A stretch of DNA of 64,000 bases. It comes from Macrolepiota albuminosa. Its lineage: Eukaryota; Basidiomycota; Agaricomycetes; Agaricales; Agaricaceae. Positions 33,588 through 46,500 of this stretch are shown piece after piece. Position 1 is the first letter of the stretch. Each line of letters opens with the position of its first letter. Made by a program: the position numbers and the translations under genes. Below the pieces are notes generated by a model, which saw only the letters and a program-made list of their open reading frames with translations, was not told where the DNA came from and searched no databases. Location: NCBI GenBank assembly GCA_027475525.1, contig JAMWFC010000009.1, positions 434,001 through 498,000 on the forward strand, in the 5' to 3' direction.

Positions 33588-33742
33588 ACTTAGTACTTAG
33601 TACTTAAATATCTAATGATATACATTTGTTTTCTAACTGACGTCTTGTATGGTTAGCATCCACTTCTTAGTACTTAGTACTTAAATATCTAATGATATAC
33701 ATTTGTTTTCTAACTGACGTCTTGTATGGTTAGCATCCACTT
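33588..33742. repeat. 77-nt-offset tandem duplication (probable assembly artefact)
   Basis: Exact copies begin at 33588 and 33665 in intergenic DNA. The left end also holds a short ACTTAGT repeat. Confidence 0.88.
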
Positions 33743-34192
33743 TCATGATGATCAGTCCTGTCGGCATCACTCTAATAGACGCCTTTAGGAGGCGTTTGTC
33801 TAATCATTTCCCTTCTATAACCTTATCGCCTTGACTCAATCCATGACAAAACAGATCTTTCATTTACTGCGATACTGGATATCCTCTGTACACTCATAAT
33901 ACGTAGCAACGTTCAAAGTCTGATCATCTCGATCCTTCCCACGTTTCTTGAACTATGTGGTCTAGATCAGCGCGGTTTTCCATAATCTTTTTCCATCTTT
34001 GAGTGATCTCTTCTGTGGAGTGTGGTTCGTGAGAGACAAGCCGTGTACCTGTCTGTTTCGTTGCAAGCTCGTAGACAATGCAGGTTCGAGTGCGTCGGCC
34101 TGTGAGTGACAGGAAATTGGACATCCACGCAAGAAATGGACAATCGTTGCCGACTTCTCAGCCGCTTGTTCAGTTACCGCTCAGCGAACATT

Positions 34193-34326
34193 TCAATAAG
34201 CTTTGCATGGTGTTTGTGAGAATAGCGTGTGTGACGGTGTTATCACAAGTCTTCACACAAGCGAACATTTCAATAAGCTTTGCATGGTGTTTGTGAGAAT
34301 AGCGTGTGTGACGGTGTTATCACAAG
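34193..34326. repeat. 67-nt tandem duplication
   Basis: Two identical 67-nt copies (34193 and 34260). The offset differs from the 77-nt series, so this one may be real or come from a shorter overlap. Confidence 0.75.
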
Positions 34327-34900
34327 TCTTCACACACTCAATGGAACTGGGTTAAGTCCTGATAATTAGGAGAAGCTAGAGTACTCCAACACAGTACTAG
34401 CTATATAGTAGTCCCTTAACAACAGGGTCACTCAGCTACATTGTGCTATAATGACAAATTCTGTACAAATTGTTTGCAAGCATCAAATTGATGACATTTC
34501 AGAGGATGAAATTTTCCTATGAGACCTAATTTAAAGACTCAACGTGATCCAAGGCCACCAGTGATGGGCGCAATGAGGATCAAATTGACAAAGAAAACTC
34601 TTCGATGTCAATATCTGAAATCTGACAATAAAGTAACGTAACATATATGTGATTTTACTCTTCTTCCAATCTGAGAGATAGCGTTGCTGCCGTGTGTTGC
34701 TTGTTTGGCCAGAGTCGGGGACTGGCGCTTGCGCCGCTCCGGGATTTCCATAGCGGGGAATCAAAACGTGAGAACTATTGGCATCTTTCGTCGATTGATC
34801 ACATCACCGACTCCAGGGCATTTCCAATCCTCCCAGAGCCTCTTTCCCCAACTATTACGAAGTCTTTTTTGTGAAGCCAAATTGAAAATCTCAGAGCAAG

Positions 34901-37643
34901 ATGATACCGGAGCAGGCTCACGAGGAGGAGTCAGTGATGATACTCGCTGGGATGATGGGTGTGGACAACGATCAAGCGCGTCGCGTGTTACGAAAGTACA
35001 AAGGTGACGTGGAGAAGGCTGCAGATGCTATGCTCTCAGGCGATCAAGGAGATGAATCACCCTCTTTGTGGCAACCCTCAGGTGAAAGCAGTCAAGATCC
35101 TGGTTATGTCGACTCGTTCCGAGATGCTACACATACTGTAGCTCAACCTCCGGCCTTAAACGTCATAGACCTCACTGGTGATGACAACGACCGGGCCTTG
35201 AAATTGACTCAAGCGCAAAGTGACATCAAGTTTGGCCCATCTGAAAGGGCGCCTGATCCAGGTTGGCAAGTTGTTACGACAAATGTGAGGTTTTGTGCGT
35301 CAGACATCGACGTATACTTTGAATACTTGACAGACACCAATCGACAATAATGATGACCGTGATATGAATGAGGCTATTCAAGCGAGCTTGGCGGATTTTG
35401 GCCCATCAGAGGAGCTGGAGATACTTCCTATGGAGGAGTCCGTGAGAGAAGGTGACAGGTAAGTATCCACTTGTGTGCTTGTCATTCGTTGACTCAGTCT
35501 TTCAATTTTTCAGACCTATTGCCTTACGCACATATTCCTTGGAAATTACATATGCTGCATTGGTGCGCAACCCAATTCGGCCCACCTCGTACTCACCAAC
35601 GGAAGTTGTAAGATCATCCAAGCTTTTGCACAAATACCACAAATTCGTCACAAAATTGCGACGCTTTTAGAAGCCGCAGATGGTAAGCAAACGTCTTATA
35701 AGCCTCTTCACGCTCATTTTATAGTTAGAAAGCCTCCTTCGGCCTGTGCGGTACCCCGAGCTAGTAGAATTATTCGCGAACCTTGATCTTGCTCAGCTCT
35801 CTTCCATCCTCGACAAAGACGTATTGCCGTTCATGAAACCACTTGCTTGGGACGGAAGTAATACTTCACTTGGCTATGGAAGTGCAGGTATCATATAGAT
35901 ATTTCTCATGGACAAGCTCTTTTTGATGCCTATGTGCAGACTTCATCAAGCACTTTGCAGAAGCCATCGACATTCAGCTTAACATACAAACCTCTCCAGA
36001 TGAGCTTCCGTGAGGAATCATCTTCATAGATGTCGAAGAGGATCGCTAATGCACTCATTTCACTTCCCAGTATCCGCTTGTTCCACTTCTCTCATGCCAA
36101 AGCCGAATGTCGCGGCCGCTCATTCAAGCTCTATCAGAACACAGAGCAAACCGGCTGTGTTGTTGAGATACAGACCGGCGATTCTGTTACGCCCAATAAT
36201 CTCATATCTCGCCTGAGCAGCAATTTATTACGTGCATACAACGAAATCACTCGTACTACGACTTGTGACGTCATCGTTCACCCTTCGGAAGTGGTAGTTT
36301 TTTATTTGAAGTCCATGCAATCTCCTGGACAGGCGAAGACGGCTGAACCTTTCGTTTTTCCAAAACAGTTCTACCTTGATAGGTTCATACTGGAGAAGCT
36401 GCCGGTAGTTGAGGAGAAGAAAGCGCAAGAATGGAAGTTATGCGAACAGATCGACGAGTTGACAAAGAGAAGGCAGCTCCTCACTCTAGGTGACGTAAGT
36501 CCCTTTCCTTTGCCTGGGATTACCATCAAACCAGGACTTCGAATATATGTTTTTCCAGCAAGGCAGAGATGTACTCAACGATTTGCGCGCATCTTTGCAT
36601 TACTTCGAAGAAGTAGCGTGCAAAGATACTTCAGAACGCGAAGAGTCTATCAATCGAACAGCAAAGAAGCTGAGGACACTTCTCGACTCTATTACTTCCA
36701 CTGTTCGAGGTACTTTAAACTCTTCCAAGTTGGTCCTTGCGCTAAAAGAAACTATATGACAGAGATAGACGTCGCAGTTGAAAAGCTCCAATCTGATCTG
36801 GCAGCTATCTATGATGTTCCAGAACTCCAGAATCATCTGGTTCGTACTCGACGCGTGTAACTCATTCTATCGATGGTTCAACTTACCTCCACTAGTACGA
36901 ACTCCGCGCCGTTTTCATGCATACAGGTTTGCCCGGCCGTAAGCAGATTTATTCTTACATCCGAGATGGCCACGGCGTTTGGTGGAAAACCGTGGATCAT
37001 ACCGTTACTGAGGTATGGCTTGCAATTTCCTCAAAATATCTTCGTACTTCTATTTTAATTGCTTTGCTTACTCAAGGTGCCAGAGGAAACGGCTTTGACG
37101 GATCCAACAGGTCTTCACCTTGGTGCCGGGCCGTACCTTCTCCTATACAACCGACACTTGTCTGAAGAGGAAATGTTGATGCCTGTGGCGTGGCCGAAGT
37201 CAATCGCTGTTCGTATGAGGTTCTTCATCGTGAAAAAATGCTGATTGATAGTTTGTCGTCATGTCTATAGGACAGCATAGAAGATTCAAATAAGAAGCTC
37301 TTCGCACTGCTGCATCCTGAAGCTGAGGAGAAAGTTGATGTGCAGAAGGCAGCCGTTCCGCTCACTGCTGCCCCAACAATATTGATGTCTTCACTCTCAC
37401 GAGAGGCGACACAGATTTTGGAGGATGTGGAGATGCAGACCTCAACAAGGTTAATTGTGTGACCGGTTTATCACATCCTGGCAATCTATATTTGTATTAC
37501 TGTTTTTAATCCAATTCTTTCCTATCAGAAGTGCTGAGCATTTGAATGCCTACGTTCCGGCGTTAGTCTTATGGTCGCTCAATGTGATTCCGAGAACGAG
37601 GCGGTTTAATATAATTACGGATCAAGTAGGTAACTCGATTTAA
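34901..37643 (+). CDS. USP25/28-like protein with UBA and UIM, lacking catalytic Cys and His (pseudo-deubiquitinase)
   Basis: Thirteen exons join in frame to 683 residues: 34901-35284, 35334-35458, 35514-35562, 35613-35682, 35729-35887, 35940-36009, 36071-36494, 36559-36709, 36763-36839, 36896-37012, 37077-37208, 37271-37449, 37529-37643. Residues about 10-50 form a UBA-like helix set (ILAGMMGVDNDQARRVLRKY). A ubiquitin-interacting motif follows (DMNEAIQASLADF). The USP fold can be traced from RPIALRTYSLEITYAALIIQ to the end. Where USPs have the Cys box (G-N-T-C) this protein reads YSLEITY. Where they have the His box (SGHYWAY) it reads MHTGLPGRKQIYSYIRDG. So the fold and ubiquitin-binding modules look kept but hydrolysis should not be possible. 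The donor of exon 11 (GTTCGT) is the least certain join; an alternative would end the protein early. Confidence 0.75.
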
Positions 37644-38104
37644 AACCCCATCGTTAAACGGAGTCTCGGACCAGATGCTGTAAGACTGAAAGTGAATATG
37701 ATGGAAAAGAGTCTGTCTGGCGGAGAACAACGCAGCGCATAGTGAAGACGGAAAGCAGAGACGATAGTAGGGATAGATAACACATCAAATAGTTCCATCT
37801 TACCAACAACTACATTTGTCATGTTAATGATGCATTGAGTTATTGGTACTTCGTCGATAAATATATGAAACACACTTCATGCGAAAGAGGATGATGTAAC
37901 AAGGTCAAACGTTGTACCAAGTTGATCTACGCTCAAAGAAATTTCAAGCAGTGTTTCCCTGGTTAGTACTGTATTATATTTACATACACACATGTATGTC
38001 ACGACACGTAGCGACACTCGTACAGAAACTGGCAGGTACCACGTCAGAAGAAAGATCCAAGGATCCGAAATCCGACATATACGATCATTTGACCATTCAC
38101 ATTC
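37644..38104. other. Intergenic region
   Basis: Between two genes read rightward. It should hold the 3' UTR of one and the promoter of the next. Possible leftover coding fragments are too short to support. Confidence 0.45.
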
Positions 38105-38766
38105 ATGTCGGAACAGATTGAGGAAAGTGGCTACTCAGCTTCTTCTTCTACTTCTCCTTTGGAGAACTACATTGCCTATCCGTTTACGGCGGATGAAACC
38201 TACCAGGTGCGGAAGACCAACCTTTGAGGTCTAGAAAGTTTCTGACGGACCCGACCTTGTCAAGCAAGGCCTAGAGAGTCTCGTCGCCGGAGGAGCAATT
38301 ATGGACAACTTAACGACTGAGGAAAAGGAGGAAACTTTACGCCGTATTCGCGTCTTCTACTTCAATCGGTGAACAATCTTTACTCTATTGTTTCCCTTGT
38401 CCTTATGCCCCAAATCTCAGAGCGACTGGGAGTACCCTCTCAGTAGAGGAGGTGCGCCTGTATGAAATTTCAAAGAAAGCGGCGCAAACTTCGGGAGGGG
38501 AGAACGAACCTAAAGAAGACAAGGCAACGGCGCCCAAGACTAATAACGAAGCGCGTGTACTTACATTTGCCGAGCTGCAAAATCTTATCGAATCGGGAAA
38601 AGTTGATCAGATCCCAAACAACAAAGTTATACCAGAAGGCTTGAACGTCAGTACTTTTCTGTTTCTTCTAGCGGATATATCCCTCACGCTTTATTAGGAG
38701 GCACCCCCGAGCCAATCAAGTGCTCCATTGAGGAAGAAGCCATGGGAGGTGGCTGCAGAGAGTTGA
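38105..38766 (+). CDS. PEX39-like protein with C-terminal KPWE motif
   Basis: Four exons (38105-38206, 38265-38368, 38421-38646, 38698-38766) join in frame to 166 residues beginning MSEQIEESGYSASSSTSPLE. After a variable N-terminus come YQQGLESLVAGGAI and EETLRRIRVFYFNRATGSTL. The C-terminal part has FAELQNLIESGKVDQIPNNK, VIPEGLNEAPPSQSS and LRKKPWEVAAES. The pattern of F-x-E-L-x-x-L-I-x-x-G-K, then IPxxxxIPxxLN, then KPWE matches the small proteins recently named PEX39 (yeast Yjr012c, human C6orf226), which assist Pex7-dependent (PTS2) import into peroxisomes. This assignment rests on my recognition of the motif order. It is small, soluble and probably cytosolic or peroxisome-associated. Confidence 0.72.
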
Positions 38767-39297
38767 TCAAATACGACGCCGTTTTACTCATAGCCGTACT
38801 CCCAAGGACGGTTCACATCGCGTATATAACGTTTGTACTATAGAAGTTGGCCAAGTGACTCGGTAAGGTCCACGTAACCTACAAGTACCGAACTAGCTAC
38901 ATCGAAAGTAAAACTTTGAACAATTGAAAAAATATGGCGGAAAAAGTACGGGCGCTACAAGCGAACGATGGGGAGGGGCAACTTGTACTATTGTCGATTA
39001 CAACGACACTGAAGGGGCAAGGAAACATCCGTTTGGTTCGTAAAGTAAGCAAGAGCCTCCTCTCTGTTACCAACTTGAGGTCATACGGACAGTAGAACTG
39101 CACGGTCCATCCATTATTTCTGTCTCCCAAGGACCAAGATTCCATTTTTGAAAGGCGAAAATGGACTGCTTCGAGGAAAGGGCTGAAAGAGAATGGTTAA
39201 CCTGGGGACAGGCATGCGCATAGGTCTGCGTCGACCGAAGGGGAGAAACCGTAAAGATAGAGCACTTGAACCGGTTGTTCTTCCAAGTTGTGATAAT
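38767..39297. other. Intergenic region between convergent genes
   Basis: Between the PEX39-like stop and the SMG7-like stop. Short ORFs only, with no recognisable product. Confidence 0.5.
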
Positions 39298-42200
39298 TTA
39301 GCCCACGTTACCCCACATCTGGGAAGACATGGATGACGATGACTGGCCAAAGTACTGCTGCTCAATCTGGCGCGAATCATGGAGGGAGGGGCGGTGGGCG
39401 TGCCTCGCGCCTGCGGGAGGAGGTCCAGTTTGATAGTACATGTTAGAGCTTGTGTTGTGGAGTTGTGAATTTACGTAATTTGGATTACATACTCCAAGCC
39501 CGAGGGCATCTGGGCGCTGTACGGGCTGCTGGGTCACTGGCTGAGAAAAGGCATAAGAATCGTGAGGAGTACTAAATTGATGGCCCAACAGGTATTGCGA
39601 AGATTGCGAAGCGCCGATGGATGCAAAGGGGACGCGCTGGTGAGTGCTGTCCACTATAGATTGTTGGGGGTATGGACCGGGTGGAAGAGCTCCAATAAGA
39701 TGTGGCTGCGAATTCTGGGTCAACTGAGTTGCATTAGAGTATGTAGAAGACCAAATAGATGATTGAGAGGCTTCAAGAGAACCAGAACCTTGAGCTAACT
39801 TCACCTGGTGATGTGTTTGATTGGGCTGGCTAGTGAACTTAAGGGATTTCTCGTCATGCGAAGCGGACCAAATGCTGTGGCTCTGTGCATGGGAGAGGTC
39901 AGAACCAAATAGAAGTGTTGGCTGCGACGCGGTGACACCCAAATGATTCAAAGTCGACCGCCCACTGATTACGTCGTTCAAAAGGTCCTGGGCTGTCGTC
40001 GGAGCAGTAAGAGCGGGAGCATGGCTAGGCATCACATAAGGAGACAAGGTCTTTGCATGGGTAGGGGAATGCTTCAGCGTGGGACTAAGTAATGGTTTAG
40101 AGTGCGTCAGTGGGGTTGCATGAGACGTTGGGGATGGAAGAGAGGAAACAATGACTGGAGAAGCCGGGGCCCTGGTCAATGATATCAGCACTAATCAAAC
40201 AACAACATATGTGACTACGCATACCTAGGATTCCAAACAATCTCATCCTCCTCATCGTCGACCTCATTGTCGTCTCCGGGCGTATTCAAGAAATTGAAAG
40301 CCTCACGAAGGACCTCATCAGTCGCCTCCGTCATGTTATCCTCTTCAAGCTCTTTATCCACACGTCGTGTATCGCGAATCGAGGTCAACAGATTTTGCTG
40401 ACCAATAGGCACATTGCTGTCTTCCGTTTGGGTGACCGGTGGTAACTGCGGTTCAATGATATCTTCTCTTAAAGAGAAAAGAGACCCATAAAGTGCAATG
40501 GGAGAGTTCTAAAAGCAAAACAGATAGATCCAAAATGGTCTAAACTCGATTGAGTCACAAACATACCTCAAGTTTAGTAATTTCTTTCGCGTCTCGTATC
40601 AAATCCCCAATCCTCATTAACTGCCAATCATTAGGATGAGCCTCCTGAGCAGGCCGTCCCGCTTCCACAGACAGGTCGCCACCAACATCCATATTCCCTC
40701 TCATCAAGTCTTTCAGAGGCAAAAACCCGCGCATTTCGATATCCTCATCAAGCGGTGCCGTCAGCAGAGGTAGCTTACCCAGCTCGAATTTACGTGCCAA
40801 CTCTGTAGAAAAGCGCGCATATACTTGCCAGAAGCGCTGGGTACGTACAGAGGTACGAGCTATTTTGAACTTGGGATTTCGCATCATTTCAATCCCCTCA
40901 GTCCGCTTGAATTCTTGAAAGGCATCAAATTCGTGATCCTGGTTTACATATTTAAAGTTCGCCCTGAGCCATTTGCTGGCAATGCGGAGTGCGGGCAGGC
41001 AGCGCCTGAATGTAGCAGTGATTCGTTGCGCTAGGTCATCGCCAGGCACGTCTCTTGGTGGAGGAACTTGCAGCTCGTCAAGTCCGACTTCCAATAGAGC
41101 TCGGTGGAGGTCGAAAAGATGGTCTAAGATGTGCCATTCGATAATGATAGATGTGCCTTCAGGAGGCGGAGGTAGTTCGGGGCGCTTGCTTTGGGTCGTA
41201 GTCGCCGGCGTACGAATCATTCGATGCTTCCAGAGAGCGCCCTGAGATAGAACCACGGCATTAGAAATTATTTCTGTAGGAAGGTATCGCTGAGATAAGA
41301 GTGTCATGAATGCGTCCACGACAACTTTGCTGTGCCGTCGAGAGAGTGTTTCCATTCTGTTGATGTTAAGAGAGAAACACGAAATGAAAAAAACTGGCAT
41401 ATAACCCACTTTTTTATACCTTTCTCCATACCAACCTTCCATAAAGAATGTAATACAACAATGTTTTCCCTAAAAGTTTCCACTTGCACCCGAGGAGGCA
41501 AGGCTTCCTGTCTGTCACGTTCCCGTCGTGACCTCGTTTTCCAAGCCTCGAGAGACTTCCCAAGAACAGATCCTAGATTTTCAGATGCTGTATCGTAGGG
41601 TGTTCGAACACAAAGAGCACGATAATAGTGTGTGAGGGATACAAATGAGTCTTTTCGATATGTAGCGATGATCGCGAGTTGGTGTGATGGGTTACCATCA
41701 TCGGGCACTAATTGGCGCGCTTGATCGTAGCAGTTCTGCGCCTTCTCGTAGTTACGTGGCTTCGGGATAGGCTCCTCAGATTGGCCTGAGCGCCGGTTCC
41801 GGCGATTCCTGCCAACCCCACCTTCTTCTTGGCCCGCCCTCGGTCGACCTCCACTTTCATTGTACAATTCGCGGTAACGAGCTATATCACCTAAGCAGAC
41901 AAGCGCCTTGCTTAAAATTGCGAGCCAGGAAGCTTTGACCTTGGGTGTTGGAGCGGTAAATGTGATGGAAGAATCTTCAGGTGGAAACTGGAAATGATTA
42001 CGGCCATTGGGCGGGACCCCACCCTCGGAATTGTTCAGGCTGGGATCTTCAGCTTCTGAGATAATTTTAAGGGCGAGAAGAGCAGGCGTTGCAGCGTCAA
42101 GCGCGAAAGATCGACGTAAACGAACGACGAGTTGACTCCAAAACTTTTCTTCATCCGCAAGGAACTGCCGGAAACGCTGCACTAGTTTTCTATGTTCAAC

Positions 42201-42612
42201 AACAGGTGCATTGGGTAGACGCTGATTGGGCGTTTGGCGCATTTTACTCTGAATGACGCGATCAAGATTGAGGATGCGCTGCTTGTACGAAGCAATGAAC
42301 GCATAAGACGTCTGCATCCAAAGATGGTTCTCGACGTCTTTAGACTCCTTGGCATATGGATGGAGGAGGAGCAAATTCAAGTAGCGTCGCCGCAAACTAG
42401 ACATAGTTAGCTTGAATACTGAGGGTAAACCGACTTGCCATGCTCACTTCTTCCGTTGGAAATCAACTTCCTTGTCAAATGGTTCTTTCGTTTTCAGTAG
42501 ATCCTTAAGAGATTGATGAATGCCCTTCGCCTCACTAGTTGAACGTTAGAAGTAGGCGGTCACAGTAGGTAGTCAACACTGACCGGGCAATGGTTGCAGG
42601 CTGTTCAGTCAT
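39298..42612 (-). CDS. SMG7/EST1-family protein (nonsense-mediated decay or telomerase-associated)
   Basis: Six exons on the minus strand (42612-42584, 42534-42448, 42396-41410, 41356-40567, 40508-40225, 40171-39298) join in frame to 1016 residues. The N-terminal 14-3-3-like/TPR domain has NLRRRYLNLLLLHPYAKES, DLEN-type helices and LGDIARYRELYNESGG. The EST1 central domain shows YDQARQLVPDDGNPSHQLAI, SLTHYYRALCVRTPYDTASE and NLGSVL. Later helical segments (FMTLLSQRYLPTEIISNAVV, IIEWHILDHLFDLHRALLEV) belong to the SMG7/EST1A helical domain. The last 350 residues are rich in Ser, Gln, His and Pro, like SMG7 C-termini that recruit decay factors. No PIN domain is present, which favours SMG7 or Ebs1/Est1 over SMG6. 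The 5' end faces the SNF2 gene across a shared 970-bp region. Confidence 0.87.
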
Positions 42613-43584
42613 ATTAAACCGTGATCTTCTTTAATCCAAGCAAACCATTTCCAGTAAGTTACTGTTGTTCTCAGTCTCAGGATGGAATACGAGAGCCGGT
42701 GAGACAGAGCAAGAAGATCAGTGAAAGGGACAAGATTATTGGGCCACAACGTGGGAATAATGCAGCGCCTCACATTTGTTATTGACTCCAACTCTAATTC
42801 CACTCCACTGGTACCGCACATACAACACAAGGATGACAAAAATTCTATGAAATCTACTCGCACTCGTCCTTGGCAGGGAACAGTTCTTGTTGCCCTCATG
42901 GACCTCACCGGATTTTGCCACCGTCTGACACAAGGGGAGCCCAATAACAGGGAGTGCTCTAAGTTGTACAGACTTCCTGTTCACCCACACGCCCCGAAAT
43001 GGACCGCATTTGGCCCAATTTATGGCACGGTCAAAGACCTGCATTTCAGACCAATGGACAGCAAGATTCACATGGCCAATTTTGCACCATTCCCATTCGA
43101 CGAGCATGCAAGAAAGGCGATTGTGATGATCTGTGTGATTTGAGCTCACGTATTTACAACAACGAAAAGAAGTCGCCAAGAGTATGCCGAGTTCAGACGT
43201 ACGATCCGAAGATGCCTGAAGGCCTGAAGTCTTGATCGCCGTTTGCTAATTGCAGCGCAAGCCTCATTTGCTTTACAGCCGTTTTTATAACGATAGACCC
43301 TTCCAACTTTATGAATGGTCGTATCCCGGCAAGCCCGGCAGAAGCTAATATGAGCCAAACAACTAAATAAGGAGCCAAAGTCGAATAGTGAAACAAAGGC
43401 ATAAAGAAAGGTTCCACGGTTGGAATCTGTTCACGTGATCCGATTATGGGGACGCGACTAGGCGTCTTTCTTGTCTTTCTTTGTCTTTCTCAATTCACCA
43501 CTTCAAAGATGCCTGTGGAACATATGTAAATGCAATTCTTTACTATACGATACATTTTCTAACATACTCCACAGACGGCAGCGA
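42613..43584. other. Shared upstream region of divergent SMG7-like and SNF2 genes
   Basis: A candidate bidirectional promoter. A 140-codon ORF on the plus strand (42721-43143) and a 147-codon ORF on the minus strand (43179-42736) overlap each other. Neither resembles a known protein, so neither is called. CpG content is normal. Confidence 0.45.
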
Positions 43585-46500
43585 ATGATGCAAGACATTG
43601 CCCTTTATCCAGAATTTGGCGGGCCCCACAAGTCGAAAGATTCACTTTCCATCATTGTAAGTCCATATAGAAATCATTTTGCGAGTGGTTAATGCTTACG
43701 ATGACCATTTCTTCAGTCTGTATCCTCATCCAGTGATGCATCCTCATCCTCTTCAGGTCCGCCGAACCGCTCAGCACGCCGTACAAAGAGTTCCATTGTA
43801 ATATCCTCAGACGAAGAAGACGAATTCTCAGTGCCACCCTCTGCTTTGGCATCACCTTCAAGGCATGTGTTCTTTAAGCTCGTATCAACTTATTACTGAT
43901 GAAGCGAGAATAGCGACGTATCTTCCCTGGTGACATCACCTATGTCTCTCCAGATCCGCGATTTGACTCAACGAAAGAGAGTCGACACTACAAATTTGTC
44001 TTCAGATGTTCCATTCGCTTCGAAGCCAACACCGGTACCTATTCCGTCAAATAAGGACATCTTATCACAACGTTTCTCTCCCGCCTACTCCTATTATCGA
44101 GTAAGCCACCATCCACTTTCATCTCTGACTAGTTGACAATAGATCCTTTAGGCACAACAAGCGGAGACAATACCAGTGGCTGATAATCCCGATGACAATA
44201 TCTATATCTCCCCTGCTGAAGCCGAGAAAGCCATCCGCGACTTAATGACCGGGGGGATGGATCAAGAGTTGGAAACAGAGATTAACATGGATGATGCCAC
44301 AGTGAAGGGGTTTCGTGACAACATCAGGCTGCTTCCACACCAGATCATTGGTCGTAGTTGGATGAAGGAGCGGGAAGATCCGTCAAAGAAGAGGTTCGGG
44401 GGTATTCTTGCTGATGATATGGGGTAAATTCGACCTTTTTCCTAAATGATCTTTCCTGTTCACCGCGTTCGTTAGACTCGGGAAGACCATACAAACACTT
44501 GCACGTATTGTGGAAGGCCGGGCCCGCAAGAGTGATCGTGATGATGGGTGGGCTGCTACGACGCTGTTCGTAAACACTACAAGCTTCATGTCCATCTTGT
44601 ACTGATATTGTGTTTAGTGTCATATGTCCCCTGGCGCTAGTCGGACAATGGGCAGATGAGATTTCAAAAATGGCTGAAGACGTGACGGTGCTTAAACATC
44701 ATGGTACATCTCGAACGTCAGGTACGTGTGTGCATCTTTACAATACTGGAATCCCGGAAACAAACCGAAAAGTAATGTCAGATCCTATGACATTGCGGAG
44801 AGTCCGTGTTGTCGTCACCACGTATGACATCGTCAAGTCCGAATACGAGGTACATATGTCGGGTGCCAAGGATGAGTCTCACACCAAGCTGCCCTCAAAG
44901 CAGAAAAGCGAGGCAGGTTCCGACGACACCTTATCCCGCTCTTCAGACAAGTTCGGGCAGTCAATCAATGCAAGAGACAAGAAGACCAAAGCCAAAAAGA
45001 AATGCGCACTTTTTGGAGTCAAGTGGTGGCGTATTGTACTAGGTATAATCTTCATCCTCTTCGATAGCTCTTTGTATTGACGAGTCTTACAGACGAGGCG
45101 CATAATATCAAGAACGTGAAAACAAAAAGTGCGATATCTTGTTGCGAACTTGAGGGTAAATATAGGTGGTGTCTTACGGGCACTCCAATGTAAGCTATTT
45201 CAAAAGAATTCGGCCTTTCTTTGACATATAGTGACATAGGCAGAACAATGTTGATGAACTTTACTCTCTCTTCAAATTTCTTCGCATCAAGCCTTATAGC
45301 GACTGGACAACGTTTAATGAACAAGTCGTCAAACCTGTTAAAACTGGACGGGGCGCTACCAGGGCAATGAAACGACTCCAAGTTGTCTTAAAGCAAATCA
45401 TGCTGAGACGGCAAAAGAACCAGACTCTCAACGGGAAAACGCTTCTGGAACTTCCAAAGCGTATTGTCGAGGTTGTCTCGTGCGAGTTCGACGCGTCAGA
45501 GCAGATATTCTACAACGGATTGGAGAATAAGATGGAGAGTGTCATTGAAAAATTGATGGGTAATGGCAAGAATAACTACATTTCGGTTCTCCTGCTGTTG
45601 CTCCGACTTCGTCAAGGTAGTTCTTTTCGGTTTGTGCTCTCGGGAAGCAAGAGTTGACTTCTTTATAGCATGTAATCACCCCATGCTTGTCGCGCAAGAC
45701 TACAAAAATGACATGGACGCGCTGGACCCACAGGCGAAGAGAAATGCGGACGAAGATGATACAGACGATCTCGTCGGGGCTTTTTCCCAGCTCGGGGTGA
45801 CGCGCAAATGCCGCGTTTGTACGACACAGCATGTCTCTTCGCTTCCGGCATGTGTATATCTCTGATGATTAACTAGACTCAATACCTGGAATTCTGCTCC
45901 CGATGAGTCAGAACCTCTGTGTCTCGATTGTATGCCTCTCGCACAACAGGCAAAACAAGCGGAGAAGACACGTCCGACGTCAGCGAAGATCAGGATGATC
46001 CTGAAGTTACTTGCAGATATCAAAGAGCGTTCCAAAGGAGAAGAGAAAACCATTATCTTTTCCCAGTTTACTAAGATGCTTGATTTGATTGAGCCATTCT
46101 TGAAAGACAAGGGGATTGAATATGTCAGATGTAAGTTAGTCTAGCTGTTTATAAACGTTCCCATAATGATGCCGAACAGATGATGGCTCGATGGACGCAA
46201 AAACCCGCGAGGAATCCCTGCAAGTTATCAAGACCGTTCAAAGTGTCCGTGTTATCTTAATATCTTTCAAGGCTGGCAGCACAGGTAAGAACCAAATGCC
46301 GTTCTTCGGCTCCTATTTAACACTAGCCTAGGCTTGAATTTGACGGCGTGCAACAATGTCATCCTTGTTGATTTGTGGTGGAACCCCGCACTAGAGGATC
46401 AGGCCTTTGACCGTGCACACCGTTTCGGGCAAAAGCGAGACGTCAATATATTCAAGCTCAAAATTGACGAGACGGTCGAAGATCGAATACTGACCACCGT

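Larger units (their letters stand above)
33416..34900. other. Intergenic region between divergent genes
   Basis: Separates the SH3-TBC start (leftward) from the deubiquitinase-like gene (rightward). It holds two tandem duplications (33588-33742, offset 77; 34193-34326, offset 67). A 66-codon ORF on the minus strand at 34124-33924 (MSNFLSLTGRRTRTCIVYEL) has no recognisable relative, and I do not call it a gene. The hyphal-housekeeping promoters are not recognisable by motif. Confidence 0.45.

Noticed and set aside
33924..34124. 66-codon ORF on the minus strand as a gene
   Set aside because: No family resemblance, no splice or start context, and short enough to occur by chance.
42721..43179. 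Overlapping 140- and 147-codon ORFs in the SMG7-SNF2 interval
   Set aside because: No recognisable motif on either strand, and both cannot readily be coding. Kept only as a note on the interval.
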